Source: CAWATG01 sp963785035 (GTDB taxonomy: Bacteria > Actinomycetota > Acidimicrobiia > IMCC26256 > CAWATG01). Taken from it: 64,000 bases of DNA. The notes under the pieces are model-generated. The model had not been told where the DNA came from. It saw only the letters and a program-made list of their open reading frames with translations, and ran no database searches. A program made the translations under genes and the position numbers. The stretch is taken from positions 62,001 through 126,000 of the forward strand of contig CAWATG010000004.1 in NCBI GenBank assembly GCA_963785035.1, written 5' to 3'. Every line of letters starts with the position of its first letter. Within the stretch, counting starts at the first letter, position 1. Positions 1 through 8,974 of the stretch are shown in pieces.

Positions 1-861
1 TCGTGGTGTCCCACGTCAGGTGAATGCCGTCGGGTCGTAGCCGAGCGTCGTCGGCAGGACTTTTCGAGTCGAGGAACGCTGCGTAGTCGACGATGCCGAC
101 CCGTTGCGGGTACTGCGCGACGACCTGACGAACGATGGCGTTCCACATGTCCATGCGGCTGTGGTCCGACATCGGGAGTTGGCGCTCGGCGGGCGGCCGC
201 CGGCGCGGCCGCGTTCGACATACGGGCTTGTGAGGATCACGACATACGGCGAGTGTTCGAGCAGCACGTCGACACCGTGGGTCAACGCGGAACGTTCGAC
301 CTCGTCGTAGAACGGGTCGCCGAGTCTTTTCGGCTCGGTGTCTCCCGGAAAGGTCAGGTCGGTCACCTCCCACGGACCGAGCACGATGACACCCGAGGTC
401 GGTTCCACGGCGTTCGCCGTGATCGCAGCGCTTCGCCATCGCTCGGGCCAGTTCGTGCATTCGTGCGAGTAGGGCTTCAGTCCGTCGCCGCTGTCGCGTG
501 TGAGTTCGATGAGACCGCAGCCGAGTTGCGCGAAGCCGCGCGTCTCGCGCAAGACCCTGGGATGTTCGCGAGCCCACGCGTCCAAGCCGACGGCAACGGC
601 AAGCCCCGTGGAGTCGCCATAGACGGCATATCGTGGCCCGGCCGCGGCGCGTGTGGACACGGATCGGGCTGTCGTGCTCGATGTCGCAGAGGGCGCGGTC
701 GAGGCAGCAGGCTTGCGAGGTTCGCCAACGGAAGTCGCGTCCGACGTTGTCGACGTGCAACTCGCGAGCGCGAACGTCGCGAGGGCCAACCCTGTCCAGA
801 CGACGAGTCGCGAACGGCGCAAGGTGGCACTGCCTTGTCGAAACGCTGCAATCAAAGTCAC
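1..861 (-). CDS. SGNH-hydrolase-type lipoprotein, 3' end cut by the window, frameshifted
   Basis: This is a predicted exported lipoprotein with an SGNH/GDSL esterase-like domain. It starts at GTG (859-861) with a lipobox ending LALASC, then a Ser/Thr-rich linker, then YGDST carrying the expected nucleophile Ser. The block V motif DGIHLTW with Asp and His is present only in a second frame, reached by a one-base deletion near 189-192 (CCGGAG expected, CCGAG seen). The corrected protein runs off the left edge. The GTGA start overlaps the stop of the next upstream gene, so translation is probably coupled. It is closely similar to its neighbour, so tandem duplication is likely. The substrate is unknown; cell-wall or glycan O-acyl groups are a family-based guess. 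Confidence 0.75.
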
Positions 862-1814
862 TTGGCGCGCGCTTTGTCGAGGGATTTGATCGCGCGTGAC
901 ACCTCAGGACCAAGCCATCTCGCGACCTCGGTCGCGGTGTCCCATGTGAGGTGAATGCCGTCGGGACGCAGCCGTGCATCGTCAGCAGAACGCTTGGCGA
1001 TGTACCGCGCATATTCGACGACGCCGACACGCGTTGGGTTGCGCGCTGCGACCTCGCGGATGATGGCGTTCCAGCGGTCCATCCGTTGCGGATCCGACAT
1101 CGCAACCTGGCGCTCGGGTGAACGGCCATCGACGCGGCCGCGCTCGACATACGGGCTCGTGAGCATCAACACGGCGGGCGAATGCTCGAGCAGGACATCC
1201 ACACCATGGGCCAATGCAGCTCGCTCCGCTGCGTCGTACGCGGGATCGCCGAATGACGTTGGTGTGTTCGTGCCGGGAAGCGTGACGTCGGTGACCTCCC
1301 ACGGCCCGAGAATGATGACGGCGGTGGTCGGCTCGGCGGCGTTCGCCTTGATTGCTGCTTCTTTCCAGCGCGAAGGCCAGTTGACGCATTCCGCTGGATA
1401 CGGGCTGAGCCCGTCGCCGATGTCGCGCGTGAGTTCCTGCAACCCGCATCCGAGCTGTGCGAAGCCTGCTGTCTCGCGCAACACCGACGGGTGCTCGCGT
1501 GCCCATCCGTCGAGACCGAGCGCGACCGCGAGGGCGGTGGAGTCGCCATAGATGGCGTAACGCGGGCCTAAAGATGTTGTGCGTCGCAGTGACGTCGGCG
1601 CCGTCGGCGACGTCGAGGACGTGGCTCCGCGCTGGGCCGGCGGCGTGATCGTGCTCGACGATGCGCGTGATGTTGTGCTCGACATTGGGCTTTCCCCGGA
1701 ATTCGGAACGGCGCGGGACGACGCGGTGTCACTGCTCGCGCACCCTGCCAGAGCGAGTACCGCGACGGCGATTGGGACCAGGCCCGCCAAGAACGACCGT
1801 CGAGCGCTGGCCAC
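858..1814 (-). CDS. SGNH-hydrolase-type lipoprotein
   Basis: A 318-residue intact paralogue of the preceding entry. It has a GTG start, a signal peptide with lipobox LALAGC, a long Ser/Thr/Pro linker, the nucleophile motif YGDST, an ILGPWEVTD block, and DGIHLTW near the C-terminus supplying the Asp-His pair. It lacks membrane segments beyond the signal peptide. It lies 35 bases downstream of an acyltransferase-3/SGNH fusion gene on the same strand and shares the same SGNH domain type, so the three probably act on the same polymer. In acyltransferase-3 systems SGNH proteins transfer or remove acyl groups outside the membrane; whether this one acts as transferase or esterase cannot be told from sequence. 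Confidence 0.85.
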   Translation of the reverse strand: MASARRSFLAGLVPIAVAVLALAGCASSDTASSRAVPNSGESPMSSTTSRASSSTITPPAQRGATSSTSPTAPTSLRRTTSLGPRYAIYGDSTALAVALGLDGWAREHPSVLRETAGFAQLGCGLQELTRDIGDGLSPYPAECVNWPSRWKEAAIKANAAEPTTAVIILGPWEVTDVTLPGTNTPTSFGDPAYDAAERAALAHGVDVLLEHSPAVLMLTSPYVERGRVDGRSPERQVAMSDPQRMDRWNAIIREVAARNPTRVGVVEYARYIAKRSADDARLRPDGIHLTWDTATEVARWLGPEVSRAIKSLDKARAK

Positions 1815-1849
1815 GGGGCTTGAAGGTATAGCGCCGGAAGGTTGCAGGG

Positions 1850-3863
1850 CTAACGCGCCTCGGCTCGCTCGGCGTCTGGCGTCTGCTGGGGTGTCGTCGC
1901 CGGTGGCAGCTCAGCGGCGATCGTCGAGGCCAGAAGCGGCCCGAGCCACTGCGCGACTTCGCTCGATGTTCCCCACACGAGGTGGATGCCGTCGGGCCGC
2001 AGACGCCGGTCCTCGTCGCTGTGTTCCTCGAAGTATTGGGAGTAGGGGATGACCCGCACCCTCGGCCTCGCGGCGGCAACCTCGCGCACAATGCGGTTCC
2101 ATCCGTCCATGCGAGCGCGGCTCGACTGTGACGAGGGCCGCTCGGGTGAGACGCCGTCAACACGACCACGTTCGATATAGGGGCTGTCGAGGATCAGGAC
2201 GAGCTTGTGATGGCGCAACAGGATGTCGAGACCATTTTCCAGAGCGGCCTTGGTCGCAGCGTCATAGGCCGGGTCGCCGATTGAGGTGAAGGTGTCGCTG
2301 CCGGGCAGCTTGCCGTCGGAGACTTCCCACGGTCCGATAACGACAAGCGCGGTTTCGATTCCCTTCGCGGCGGAGCTCGCGTGCGGCGGAGTCCCAACGT
2401 TGCGGCCAGTTTCTGCATTGGTCTGCGTACTCGCCGACCTTGCCGTCGATGCGACGTGGAATTTCGAGCAGTCCGCAGCCGAGATCGGTGAAGCCACCGG
2501 GCATTTCGTGCAGCCGGTCGGGATGATCTTGGCTCCAACCGCCAACGCCGAGCGCGACCATCAGCGCGGTCGAGTCGCCGTAGATCGTGAATTTCGGTCC
2601 CGTTGCAGGGGGCTTGTTGGCCGCGTTGCGTTGCGCCTCTCGAACGAGTTTTTCGTAGTCGGATTTCGCGCTGTTCAGATCGCCCGTGCTGTCGTGGCCG
2701 GCGGTGACGAGAAACGTTGCGGCGATCACGACGGCGAGCCCAACGGGTGCTGCGACGCGGAACACCGCCGTCGAGACCTTTCGTAGCCGCACGGGCTGCT
2801 CGACCATGTAGTACGACACGTACGCAAGCGCAATCGTTATTGCCACGCGTAACGCAAACAGAGGCCATTGGCCCAGGTCGGTGCTTCGGTCGATGAAGAC
2901 GAACACCGGCCAATGGATCAGGTATGCCCCATAGGAGATGAGGCCGAGGGCCACGATTGGTCTGAATGACAAGGCTCGCCGAACTGGCCCGTCGGGCGCG
3001 ACCGCCGCGACCACGACGATTGCGGTGAGCAATGAATACAGCGCGAGCCCACCCTGGTACCAGAAGCGATCAGTTCGTTCGGCAAAGCGCCACAGGACCA
3101 GCATCGCGATCAGCGCGGGAAGCCCGAGGTGCTGCACGATCCGAAGTGGTTGCTGTGCTGTGCTATCACGACGTTGGTGTACCCACCACAGGGCGACGAT
3201 GCCGCCAACGAGAAGTTCCGCTGCGCGTACATCGGTCCCGAAATACAGGCGATCCAGCGAATAGTCACGATTCAAACCGAAGAGCGACGACCCGATGGAG
3301 AGTGCGGCGAGGCCGCCAAGACCAATCGCTGCTCCGCGCAACGTCCCCCGAGCGATGCGCAGCACGACCGCCACGATCACCGGATAGATCACGTAGAACT
3401 GTTCCTCGATCGCGAGGGACCAGAAATGCTGCAACGGCGACTTGCTCGAGAACAACGCGGAATAGCCCTGCCCGGAAGCGATGAAGCGCCAGTTCGCGAC
3501 GTAACCAAGGCAACTCAACGCGTCCTCGCGCAGCCCCGAGAGTTGTGATGCGCTGCCCCAAAGCTTTGTTGCGAGGAGCACCCCGGCGATCACGACCAAC
3601 GATGCGGGCAGCAGACGACGGAAGCGCCGTGCCCAGAAGTCGCGCAATGCGATCGTGCCGCTTGATCGGTGCTCGCCGATCAAGAGCACGGTGATGAGAA
3701 AACCCGAGAGCGTAAAAAATGTCGAAACAGAAAGGAATGCCCCGGGCGCCCACAGGAACTCGGCATGGAAAAAGAAAATTGCCATCAACGCAAGGCCGCG
3801 CAGACCGTCGAGTGCCGGCTGGTAGCCGAGCAGGTTGCGCGGACCGCCAGGCGGTGGCGTCAT
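1850..3863 (-). CDS. Acyltransferase-3 / SGNH fusion (OatA-like), frameshifted
   Basis: This is a membrane O-acyltransferase of about 670 residues. The N-terminal acyltransferase-3 domain has PALDGLRGLA (residues 16-25), FFTLSGFLIT (49-58) and about ten hydrophobic segments. The C-terminal extracytoplasmic SGNH domain begins near residue 425 with YGDSTALM and ends with DGIHLVW. Proteins of this architecture move acetyl groups across the membrane onto peptidoglycan, LPS or other glycans. The reading frame breaks near 2370-2373, where one extra base (GAGCTCCGCC for GAGCTCGCC) separates QRWDSAAREL from KGIETALVVIGPWEVSD; alignment with the two downstream paralogues shows continuity. It is probably the first gene of a three-gene unit behind tRNA-Pro. 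Confidence 0.85.
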
Positions 3864-3901
3864 TGCGCTCGCAACCTCATCAAGCCTCCCCGCGTGTGCA
3901 T

Positions 3902-3979
3902 TGGTCGGGGAGGGGAGATTCGAACTCCCGATCTCCAGCTCCCAAAGCTGGCGCGCTAACCAAGCTGCGCTACTCCCCG
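3902..3979 (-). tRNA. tRNA-Pro (anticodon TGG), CCA encoded
   Basis: On the minus strand the acceptor begins CGGGGAG, the D arm contains AGCGCAGCTTGGTTAGCGC, the anticodon stem-loop is CCAGC-TTTGGGA-GCTGG giving anticodon TGG, and the T arm is CGGGAGTTCGAATCTCCC. The acceptor pairs with CTCCCCG, followed by discriminator A and an encoded CCA (3902-3904). Confidence 0.95.
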
Positions 3980-3988
3980 TCGGGCTAG

Positions 3989-3994
3989 ATCGTA
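3989..3994 (-). promoter_or_regulatory. Candidate -10 element for tRNA-Pro
   Basis: TACGAT on the minus strand lies nine bases upstream of the tRNA 5' end. No convincing -35 is visible, so this is weak. Confidence 0.35.
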
Positions 3995-4044
3995 GGCGGC
4001 GCCGCGAACAAGGTTGTCATGGTGAAGCTGGAGGACCGCCCCGT

Positions 4045-4050
4045 TACACT
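4045..4050 (+). promoter_or_regulatory. Candidate -10 element for tig
   Basis: TACACT lies ten bases before ATG 4061, consistent with a near-leaderless transcript and favouring 4061 over the in-frame ATG at 4019. Confidence 0.4.
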
Positions 4051-4060
4051 TCCCGACCCG

Positions 4061-5506
4061 ATGACCTCAACACAGCCCTCCACAATCTCGACGAGCGTGA
4101 AACCCGCCGATGCCCTCAATACGGTCACGCTCCATGTGACCATTCCGGCAGGCGAGTTCGAGCGAGCGATCGATGCCGCATTCCGCAAACTGGCACACGA
4201 AGTGCGAATCGACGGCTTCCGTCCTGGCAAAGCGCCGCGACGGATCCTCGAATCCCGCCTCGGCGTGCAGGTTGCCCGATCCCAGGCACTCAAGGACGCC
4301 CTGCCGGACTACTACGTCGAGGCTGTCGAGCTCGAGAAACTGGACACGATCGCAGCGCCGAAGCTCGAGATCATCGCCGGTGAAGACGATGGAGACGTGG
4401 AGTTCGAAGCGACGGTCGAGCTGCGGCCTGTTGTGACCGTTCCCGGTTACGAGGCGCTTCGAGTCGAGGTCGCGGCTCCATCTATCTCCGATGCCGACAT
4501 CGAATCCCAGGTCAATGCCTTGCGGAGTCGCTTCGCCGATCTGGTTGAGCTCGAAACGCCGCTCGGTGAAGGCGACTTCGCCCTGATCGACATCGCCGGC
4601 GCTATCGACGGTGAGCAGATCGACCAGCTCACGGCAACGGACTTCCTCTACGAAATTGGTTCGGGAATCGTTGTTCCGGAGCTGGATACCGAACTCATCG
4701 GCAAAGGCCCAGGCGATGAACTCGCCTTCGACGCAGCGTTGACCGAGCGCTTTGGCGACGCTCAAGGCCAGGCAGTGACGTTTGAGGTCTCGGTCAAAGA
4801 GACCAAGAAGAAGGTTCTTCCCGAGGTGACCGACCTGTGGGTTGCGGACGTCACCGAGTTCAGCTCGGTCGAGGAGTTCCGAAAGGATGTCGGAAATCGT
4901 CTCGAGCTGATGGCAAAGATGCAGCTCAAGATGGCGATGACCGATCGTGTTCTTGCCGTCTTGGCCGACCATGTCGAGGTCGACGAGATCCCTGAGACGT
5001 TGCTCAACGAAGAGATGCAAAGCCGTCTCGAGGACATGGCTCAGAGGCTGGATCAGCAGGGCGCAACGATTGCCCAATACCTCGCGGCGACGGGCCAGGA
5101 GCAAGATGCCTTCATTGGCGAACTCCGAGAAGGTGCCGTGAAGGGCGTGAAGGCCGATTTGGGTCTACGGGCGGTCGTCACCGCGGAGTCCATCGAGGTC
5201 AGTGAAGAGGACCTTCAAACCGAGATTGAGCGGTTTGCGCAGCGTCTGAACCAGAAACCTGCGAAGGTCAAGCGCGATCTCGTCCGCCGAGGGGTGCTGG
5301 AGGCGGTACGATCTGACCTCGCCAGGCGGAAGGCACTGCAGTTCGTGGTTGACCACGCGGTGATTGTCGATCCGACTGGCAATTTGGTCGATTTGTCCCT
5401 TCCGGAGGGTGGCGTGGCCGGGGCGGCAATAGATCCACAGGTCGCGTCGGAATCGGCCGATCTTGGCGGTGAGAGTTCAGTCGGCGAACAGGAGCCCGAA
5501 GCGTGA
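4061..5506 (+). CDS. tig: Trigger factor
   Basis: This is a ribosome-associated chaperone and peptidyl-prolyl isomerase acting on nascent chains. The N-terminal ribosome-docking signature GFRPGKAPR is at residues 52-60 and is followed by the FKBP-like domain (about 150-250) and the long helical C-terminal chaperone domain. The length of about 481 residues is normal. An in-frame ATG at 4019 would add 14 residues, but the TACACT hexamer and family N-termini favour 4061. The stop overlaps the clpP start (GTGA), and tig-clpP-clpX is a widely conserved protein quality-control operon. Confidence 0.95.
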   Translation: MTSTQPSTISTSVKPADALNTVTLHVTIPAGEFERAIDAAFRKLAHEVRIDGFRPGKAPRRILESRLGVQVARSQALKDALPDYYVEAVELEKLDTIAAPKLEIIAGEDDGDVEFEATVELRPVVTVPGYEALRVEVAAPSISDADIESQVNALRSRFADLVELETPLGEGDFALIDIAGAIDGEQIDQLTATDFLYEIGSGIVVPELDTELIGKGPGDELAFDAALTERFGDAQGQAVTFEVSVKETKKKVLPEVTDLWVADVTEFSSVEEFRKDVGNRLELMAKMQLKMAMTDRVLAVLADHVEVDEIPETLLNEEMQSRLEDMAQRLDQQGATIAQYLAATGQEQDAFIGELREGAVKGVKADLGLRAVVTAESIEVSEEDLQTEIERFAQRLNQKPAKVKRDLVRRGVLEAVRSDLARRKALQFVVDHAVIVDPTGNLVDLSLPEGGVAGAAIDPQVASESADLGGESSVGEQEPEA

Positions 5507-6138
5507 TTGAGTCCGTCCGTAACTATCTGGTGCCAACCGTCGTCGAGCAGACCAATCGCGGCGAGCGGGCGTTCGACCTCTACTCCCGTCTCCTCAAGGA
5601 GCGGATCATCTTTCTCGGCACGCCTGTCGACGACCAGGTGGCGAACCTGATCATGGCGCAGTTGATCTTCCTGGAGAGCGAAGACCCCGATAAGGACATC
5701 TCGATCTATATCAACTCGCCGGGCGGCGACATCACTGGGCTCTTCGCTATCTACGACACCATGCAGTACGTCAAGCCTGATGTCTCGACGTTGTGCATCG
5801 GTCAGGCCGCGTCGGCTGCCGCAGTACTCCTTGCCGCCGGCGCTCCGGGCAAGCGCTTCTTGCTGCCGCACTCACGGGTGTTGATCCACCAGCCGCATGG
5901 TGGCGCATCAGGTCAGCAGATCGACATCGAGATCCAGGCCAAGGAAATCAAGCGCATGCGCGACACGCTCGACCAGCTGCTCGCGCACCACACGGGACAG
6001 ACCGTCGAGAAGATCGCCCGCGATACTGACCGCGACTACATCATGGGCGCGCTCGAGGCGAAGGAATACGGCATCATCGACGAGGTGCTGACGAGTCGAG
6101 AGCTGCTGGCAGTCGGCGTACCGGCTGGCGTGAGCTGA
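5503..6138 (+). CDS. clpP: ATP-dependent Clp protease proteolytic subunit
   Basis: A serine protease core that forms heptameric rings and degrades proteins unfolded by ClpX. The catalytic triad is in place: Ser104 (QAASAAA), His129 ([10 protein letters not shown]) and Asp178 (DTDRDYIMG), with the family spacing of 25 and 49 residues. At 211 residues it is full length. GTG start with a four-base overlap with tig. Many actinobacteria carry two clpP genes in tandem; only one is present here, directly before clpX. Confidence 0.97.
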   Translation: MIESVRNYLVPTVVEQTNRGERAFDLYSRLLKERIIFLGTPVDDQVANLIMAQLIFLESEDPDKDISIYINSPGGDITGLFAIYDTMQYVKPDVSTLCIGQAASAAAVLLAAGAPGKRFLLPHSRVLIHQPHGGASGQQIDIEIQAKEIKRMRDTLDQLLAHHTGQTVEKIARDTDRDYIMGALEAKEYGIIDEVLTSRELLAVGVPAGVS

Positions 6139-6162
6139 TCACGGCCAACAGGGGGAGTCGTT

Positions 6163-7419
6163 GTGGCCAAGTTCGGTGACGGTGGGGACCTGCTGAAATG
6201 CTCGTTCTGTGGGAAGAGTCAGAAGCAGGTCAAGAAGCTCATCGCCGGTCCCGGCGTGTACATCTGCGATGAGTGCATCGATCTCTGCAACGAGATCATT
6301 GAGGAAGAGCTCTCCCAGACGAGCGAGGTCAAGTTCGACGAGCTCCCGAAGCCGCGGGAGATCTACGACTACCTCGATGGCTACGTGATCGGTCAGGAGC
6401 AGGCCAAGAAGATCCTCTCCGTTGCCGTTTACAACCACTACAAGCGCGTGCAGGTCGGTGCGTACGGCGATCCGGACGTCGAGCTGCAGAAGAGCAACAT
6501 CCTGCTGATCGGTCCCACAGGATGTGGCAAGACGCTGCTGGCACAGACGTTGGCGCGCATGCTCAAAGTTCCCTTCGCCATTGCCGATGCAACTGCGCTC
6601 ACCGAAGCGGGGTACGTCGGCGAGGACGTCGAGAACATCTTGCTGAAGCTGATTCAGGCCGCCGACTACGACGTCAAGAAGGCCGAGACCGGGATCATCT
6701 ACATCGATGAGATCGACAAGATCGCGCGTAAGGCGGAGAACCCGTCGATCACACGTGACGTGTCGGGTGAGGGTGTGCAGCAAGCGCTGCTGAAGATCCT
6801 CGAGGGGACGACGGCGTCGGTGCCGCCCCAAGGCGGTCGCAAGCACCCGCACCAGGAGTTCATCCAGATCGACACCACCAACATCTTGTTCATTTGCGGT
6901 GGAGCATTCGCCGGAATCGACAAGATCATCGAGAGCCGTGTGGGAAACCGCGGCGTGGGTTTCGGTGCTGACATCCGCCGAGCCGACCAGAAGGACCTGG
7001 GTACGATTCTCGGGGGAGTCCTTCCTGAGGACCTGTTGAAGTTCGGGCTGATCCCCGAGTTCGTTGGCCGTCTTCCTGTCATCTCTGCGGTGCACAGCCT
7101 CGACAAGGAGTCGCTCATTCGGATCCTTGTCGAGCCGAAGAACGCGTTGCTCAAGCAATACCAGAAGTTCTTCCACTTCGATGACGTCGAGCTGGATTTC
7201 ACCGAAGATGCGCTCCAGGCCGTTGGCGACGAGGCGATGAAGCGTGGAACGGGCGCTCGGGGGCTTCGGGCAATTCTCGAAGAGGTCCTGCTCGAGGTCA
7301 TGTACGACCTGCCGAGCCGTGCTGATGTCTCGCGCTGTGTGATCGATCGCGGTGTCGTGATGGACAAGATGAGTCCGACGCTCATCGTGAACGACGAACG
7401 CAGCCGCCGCAGCGCCTAG
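6163..7419 (+). CDS. clpX: ATP-dependent Clp protease ATP-binding subunit
   Basis: AAA+ unfoldase partner of ClpP. An N-terminal C4 zinc finger uses Cys13, Cys16, Cys35 and Cys38. Walker A is GPTGCGKT (117-124), Walker B is [10 protein letters not shown], and an arginine-rich sensor segment and the C-terminal domain are complete (418 residues). It starts at GTG 6163 behind a purine-rich AGGGGGAG Shine-Dalgarno. Its TAG stop shares the palindrome CTAG with the TAG stop of the convergent gene downstream, so no intergenic terminator separates them. Confidence 0.97.
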   Translation: MAKFGDGGDLLKCSFCGKSQKQVKKLIAGPGVYICDECIDLCNEIIEEELSQTSEVKFDELPKPREIYDYLDGYVIGQEQAKKILSVAVYNHYKRVQVGAYGDPDVELQKSNILLIGPTGCGKTLLAQTLARMLKVPFAIADATALTEAGYVGEDVENILLKLIQAADYDVKKAETGIIYIDEIDKIARKAENPSITRDVSGEGVQQALLKILEGTTASVPPQGGRKHPHQEFIQIDTTNILFICGGAFAGIDKIIESRVGNRGVGFGADIRRADQKDLGTILGGVLPEDLLKFGLIPEFVGRLPVISAVHSLDKESLIRILVEPKNALLKQYQKFFHFDDVELDFTEDALQAVGDEAMKRGTGARGLRAILEEVLLEVMYDLPSRADVSRCVIDRGVVMDKMSPTLIVNDERSRRSA

Positions 7420-8798
7420 ATCATCAGCAGCTTGGTGAGGCCGCGCTCGAGCATTGGACGTGGTAGGGGATCGGCCGACGGCTTTGCTGGTGGAGGTGCC
7501 GGCCACCCTCTCCAGGTTCCGAAGTCCTGCGTAACAAAGAGCCGGCCGTCCGGCGTGCACGCAATGCCGATGCCAACGACCGTCGCCGCAGGCTGGGTGA
7601 TGGTGCTGCGGTGCGGCGGAGAATTCATGAGCGTTTCGTGCGCGGCCGCTGCGTTTGCCGCGCTGCCGCTCGCCCAGTAGATGTTCTCGGAGGCTCCCGA
7701 GTACGGCCCCACGCTCCCTGCAGCGGAGAGCACATTCGACAATGGCCGGTGTTGGAATCCATTTGTCGGCATGTGCTGGGACCAAGCGGTCGCCTGGGAG
7801 GCGAGTCGTTCGTCCCAGATGACGGGGTCAGACGCCACGCGCTGCGCGTTCAGCATTGATCCGGTTGAACATGTCGACGGCTAACGCCGGTGTGGTGGGC
7901 GGCGGCTGCGCGCGCAGGCTATCGGTGATCGGGCGACGCTCGGGACCGAGGGCGAGGACATCACCGGTCGATGTCGCCAACCAGTAGCCATGTGCGTTGT
8001 TCGCCGGAGCGATACCGATCACCCAACTCGGCGCGGATCCGGCGCCGCCATTGCCGAAAAGTGGAGCACCGCCGAAGCTGAAGACACCGCCGACGGCAGT
8101 GATGAGCCAGTAGCCGCTGCCGTTGGGATCCGTGGCGATGTCGGTGACCGGAGCTGAAGTCCTGCCGGCCGCTGAGCCGAAATACTCGGCCTGGCCGAAT
8201 GCGAAGATGCCACCATCTGCCGCGGCAAGGAGGTAGCCGTTACCGGAATCGGCACGTGCTATTCCGACGATCGGGCTCTTGAGTCGCGTCGCTCCGGTCG
8301 ATCCGAGGAAGGGCGCGTCGCCGAATGCGAAGACGCCGCCGTCTGCTGCGACGAGCCAGTAGCCGTTGCCGGTTGGTGTGGTGGCCATGCCGACGATGTG
8401 ACTTTTCAGTGGTCGTGCGGCCATTGATCCGAGGAAGCGTCGCGTCGCCGAATGCGAAGACGCCGCCGTCTGCTGCGACGAGCCAGTAGCCGTTACCGGT
8501 TGGTGTGGTGGCCATGCCGACGATGTGACTTTTCAGTGGTCGTGCGGCCATTGATCCGAGGAAGCGTCGCGTCGCCGAATGCGAAGACGCCGCCGTCTGC
8601 TGCGACGAGCCAGTAGCCGTTACCGGTTGGTGTGCTGGTGATGCCGACCTTCGCCGCGCTGCGGGTCGGCTCGCTCGGCGCCGACCCGAAATATCCAAGA
8701 CCTGCGCCGAATGCCGGAATGCTCGTCACAACGACCAAGGTGCAGACGAGGAAAAACGCAGTCATTACAGGAAGAAACGTTCGCATCCGTGCTCTCAA
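7416..8798 (-). CDS. Secreted repeat protein with C-terminal CAP/SCP domain, three frameshifts
   Basis: The start is TTG 8798 (GGGAG upstream) or ATG 8786. A signal peptide is followed by about six copies of a roughly 42-residue repeat (core [17 protein letters not shown]), probably beta-propeller-like and typical of Acidimicrobiia exported proteins. The C-terminus is a CAP domain ([27 protein letters not shown]). One extra base each at 8567, 8440 and 7830 breaks the frame; removing them joins [13 protein letters not shown] to [13 protein letters not shown] as in CAP families. The two repeat breaks are identical copies (see tandem repeat). CAP proteins are extracellular with varied roles; the function here is unknown. 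Confidence 0.75.
8369..8634. repeat. Exact 127-bp tandem duplication inside the repeat/CAP gene
   Basis: Bases 8369-8507 match 8496-8634 exactly at offset 127. The neighbouring repeat units have period 126 (42 codons), so both copies carry the same extra base. The matches end at 8368/8495 (g/a) and 8508/8635 (g/c). Confidence 0.9.
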
Positions 8799-8960
8799 CC
8801 GCCGCTCCCTCGCCGCCCGACACTGTCATGTGCGTTGATTATCGGCGCGGTGGAACAATTTCTTCACCGCCCGTGTGAGGCGAAATCGTAATGGCGTATC
8901 GCTATTGGGACGCGGACCCCAAACGGCATTGTCAACAACAGAAGCGTCGGAGTCTCGCCC

Positions 8961-8966
8961 TAGAAT
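8961..8966 (+). promoter_or_regulatory. -10 element of leaderless valS promoter
   Basis: TAGAAT lies eight bases before ATG 8975, placing the expected transcription start at or next to the start codon. No Shine-Dalgarno is present. The 8799-8974 gap holds nothing else I can support. Confidence 0.6.
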
Positions 8967-8974
8967 CGTCTTCC

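Noticed and set aside
6139..7785. A long minus-strand open frame opposite clpX
   Set aside because: It mirrors the codon structure of clpX, shows no domain, and its composition follows the complement of a real gene.
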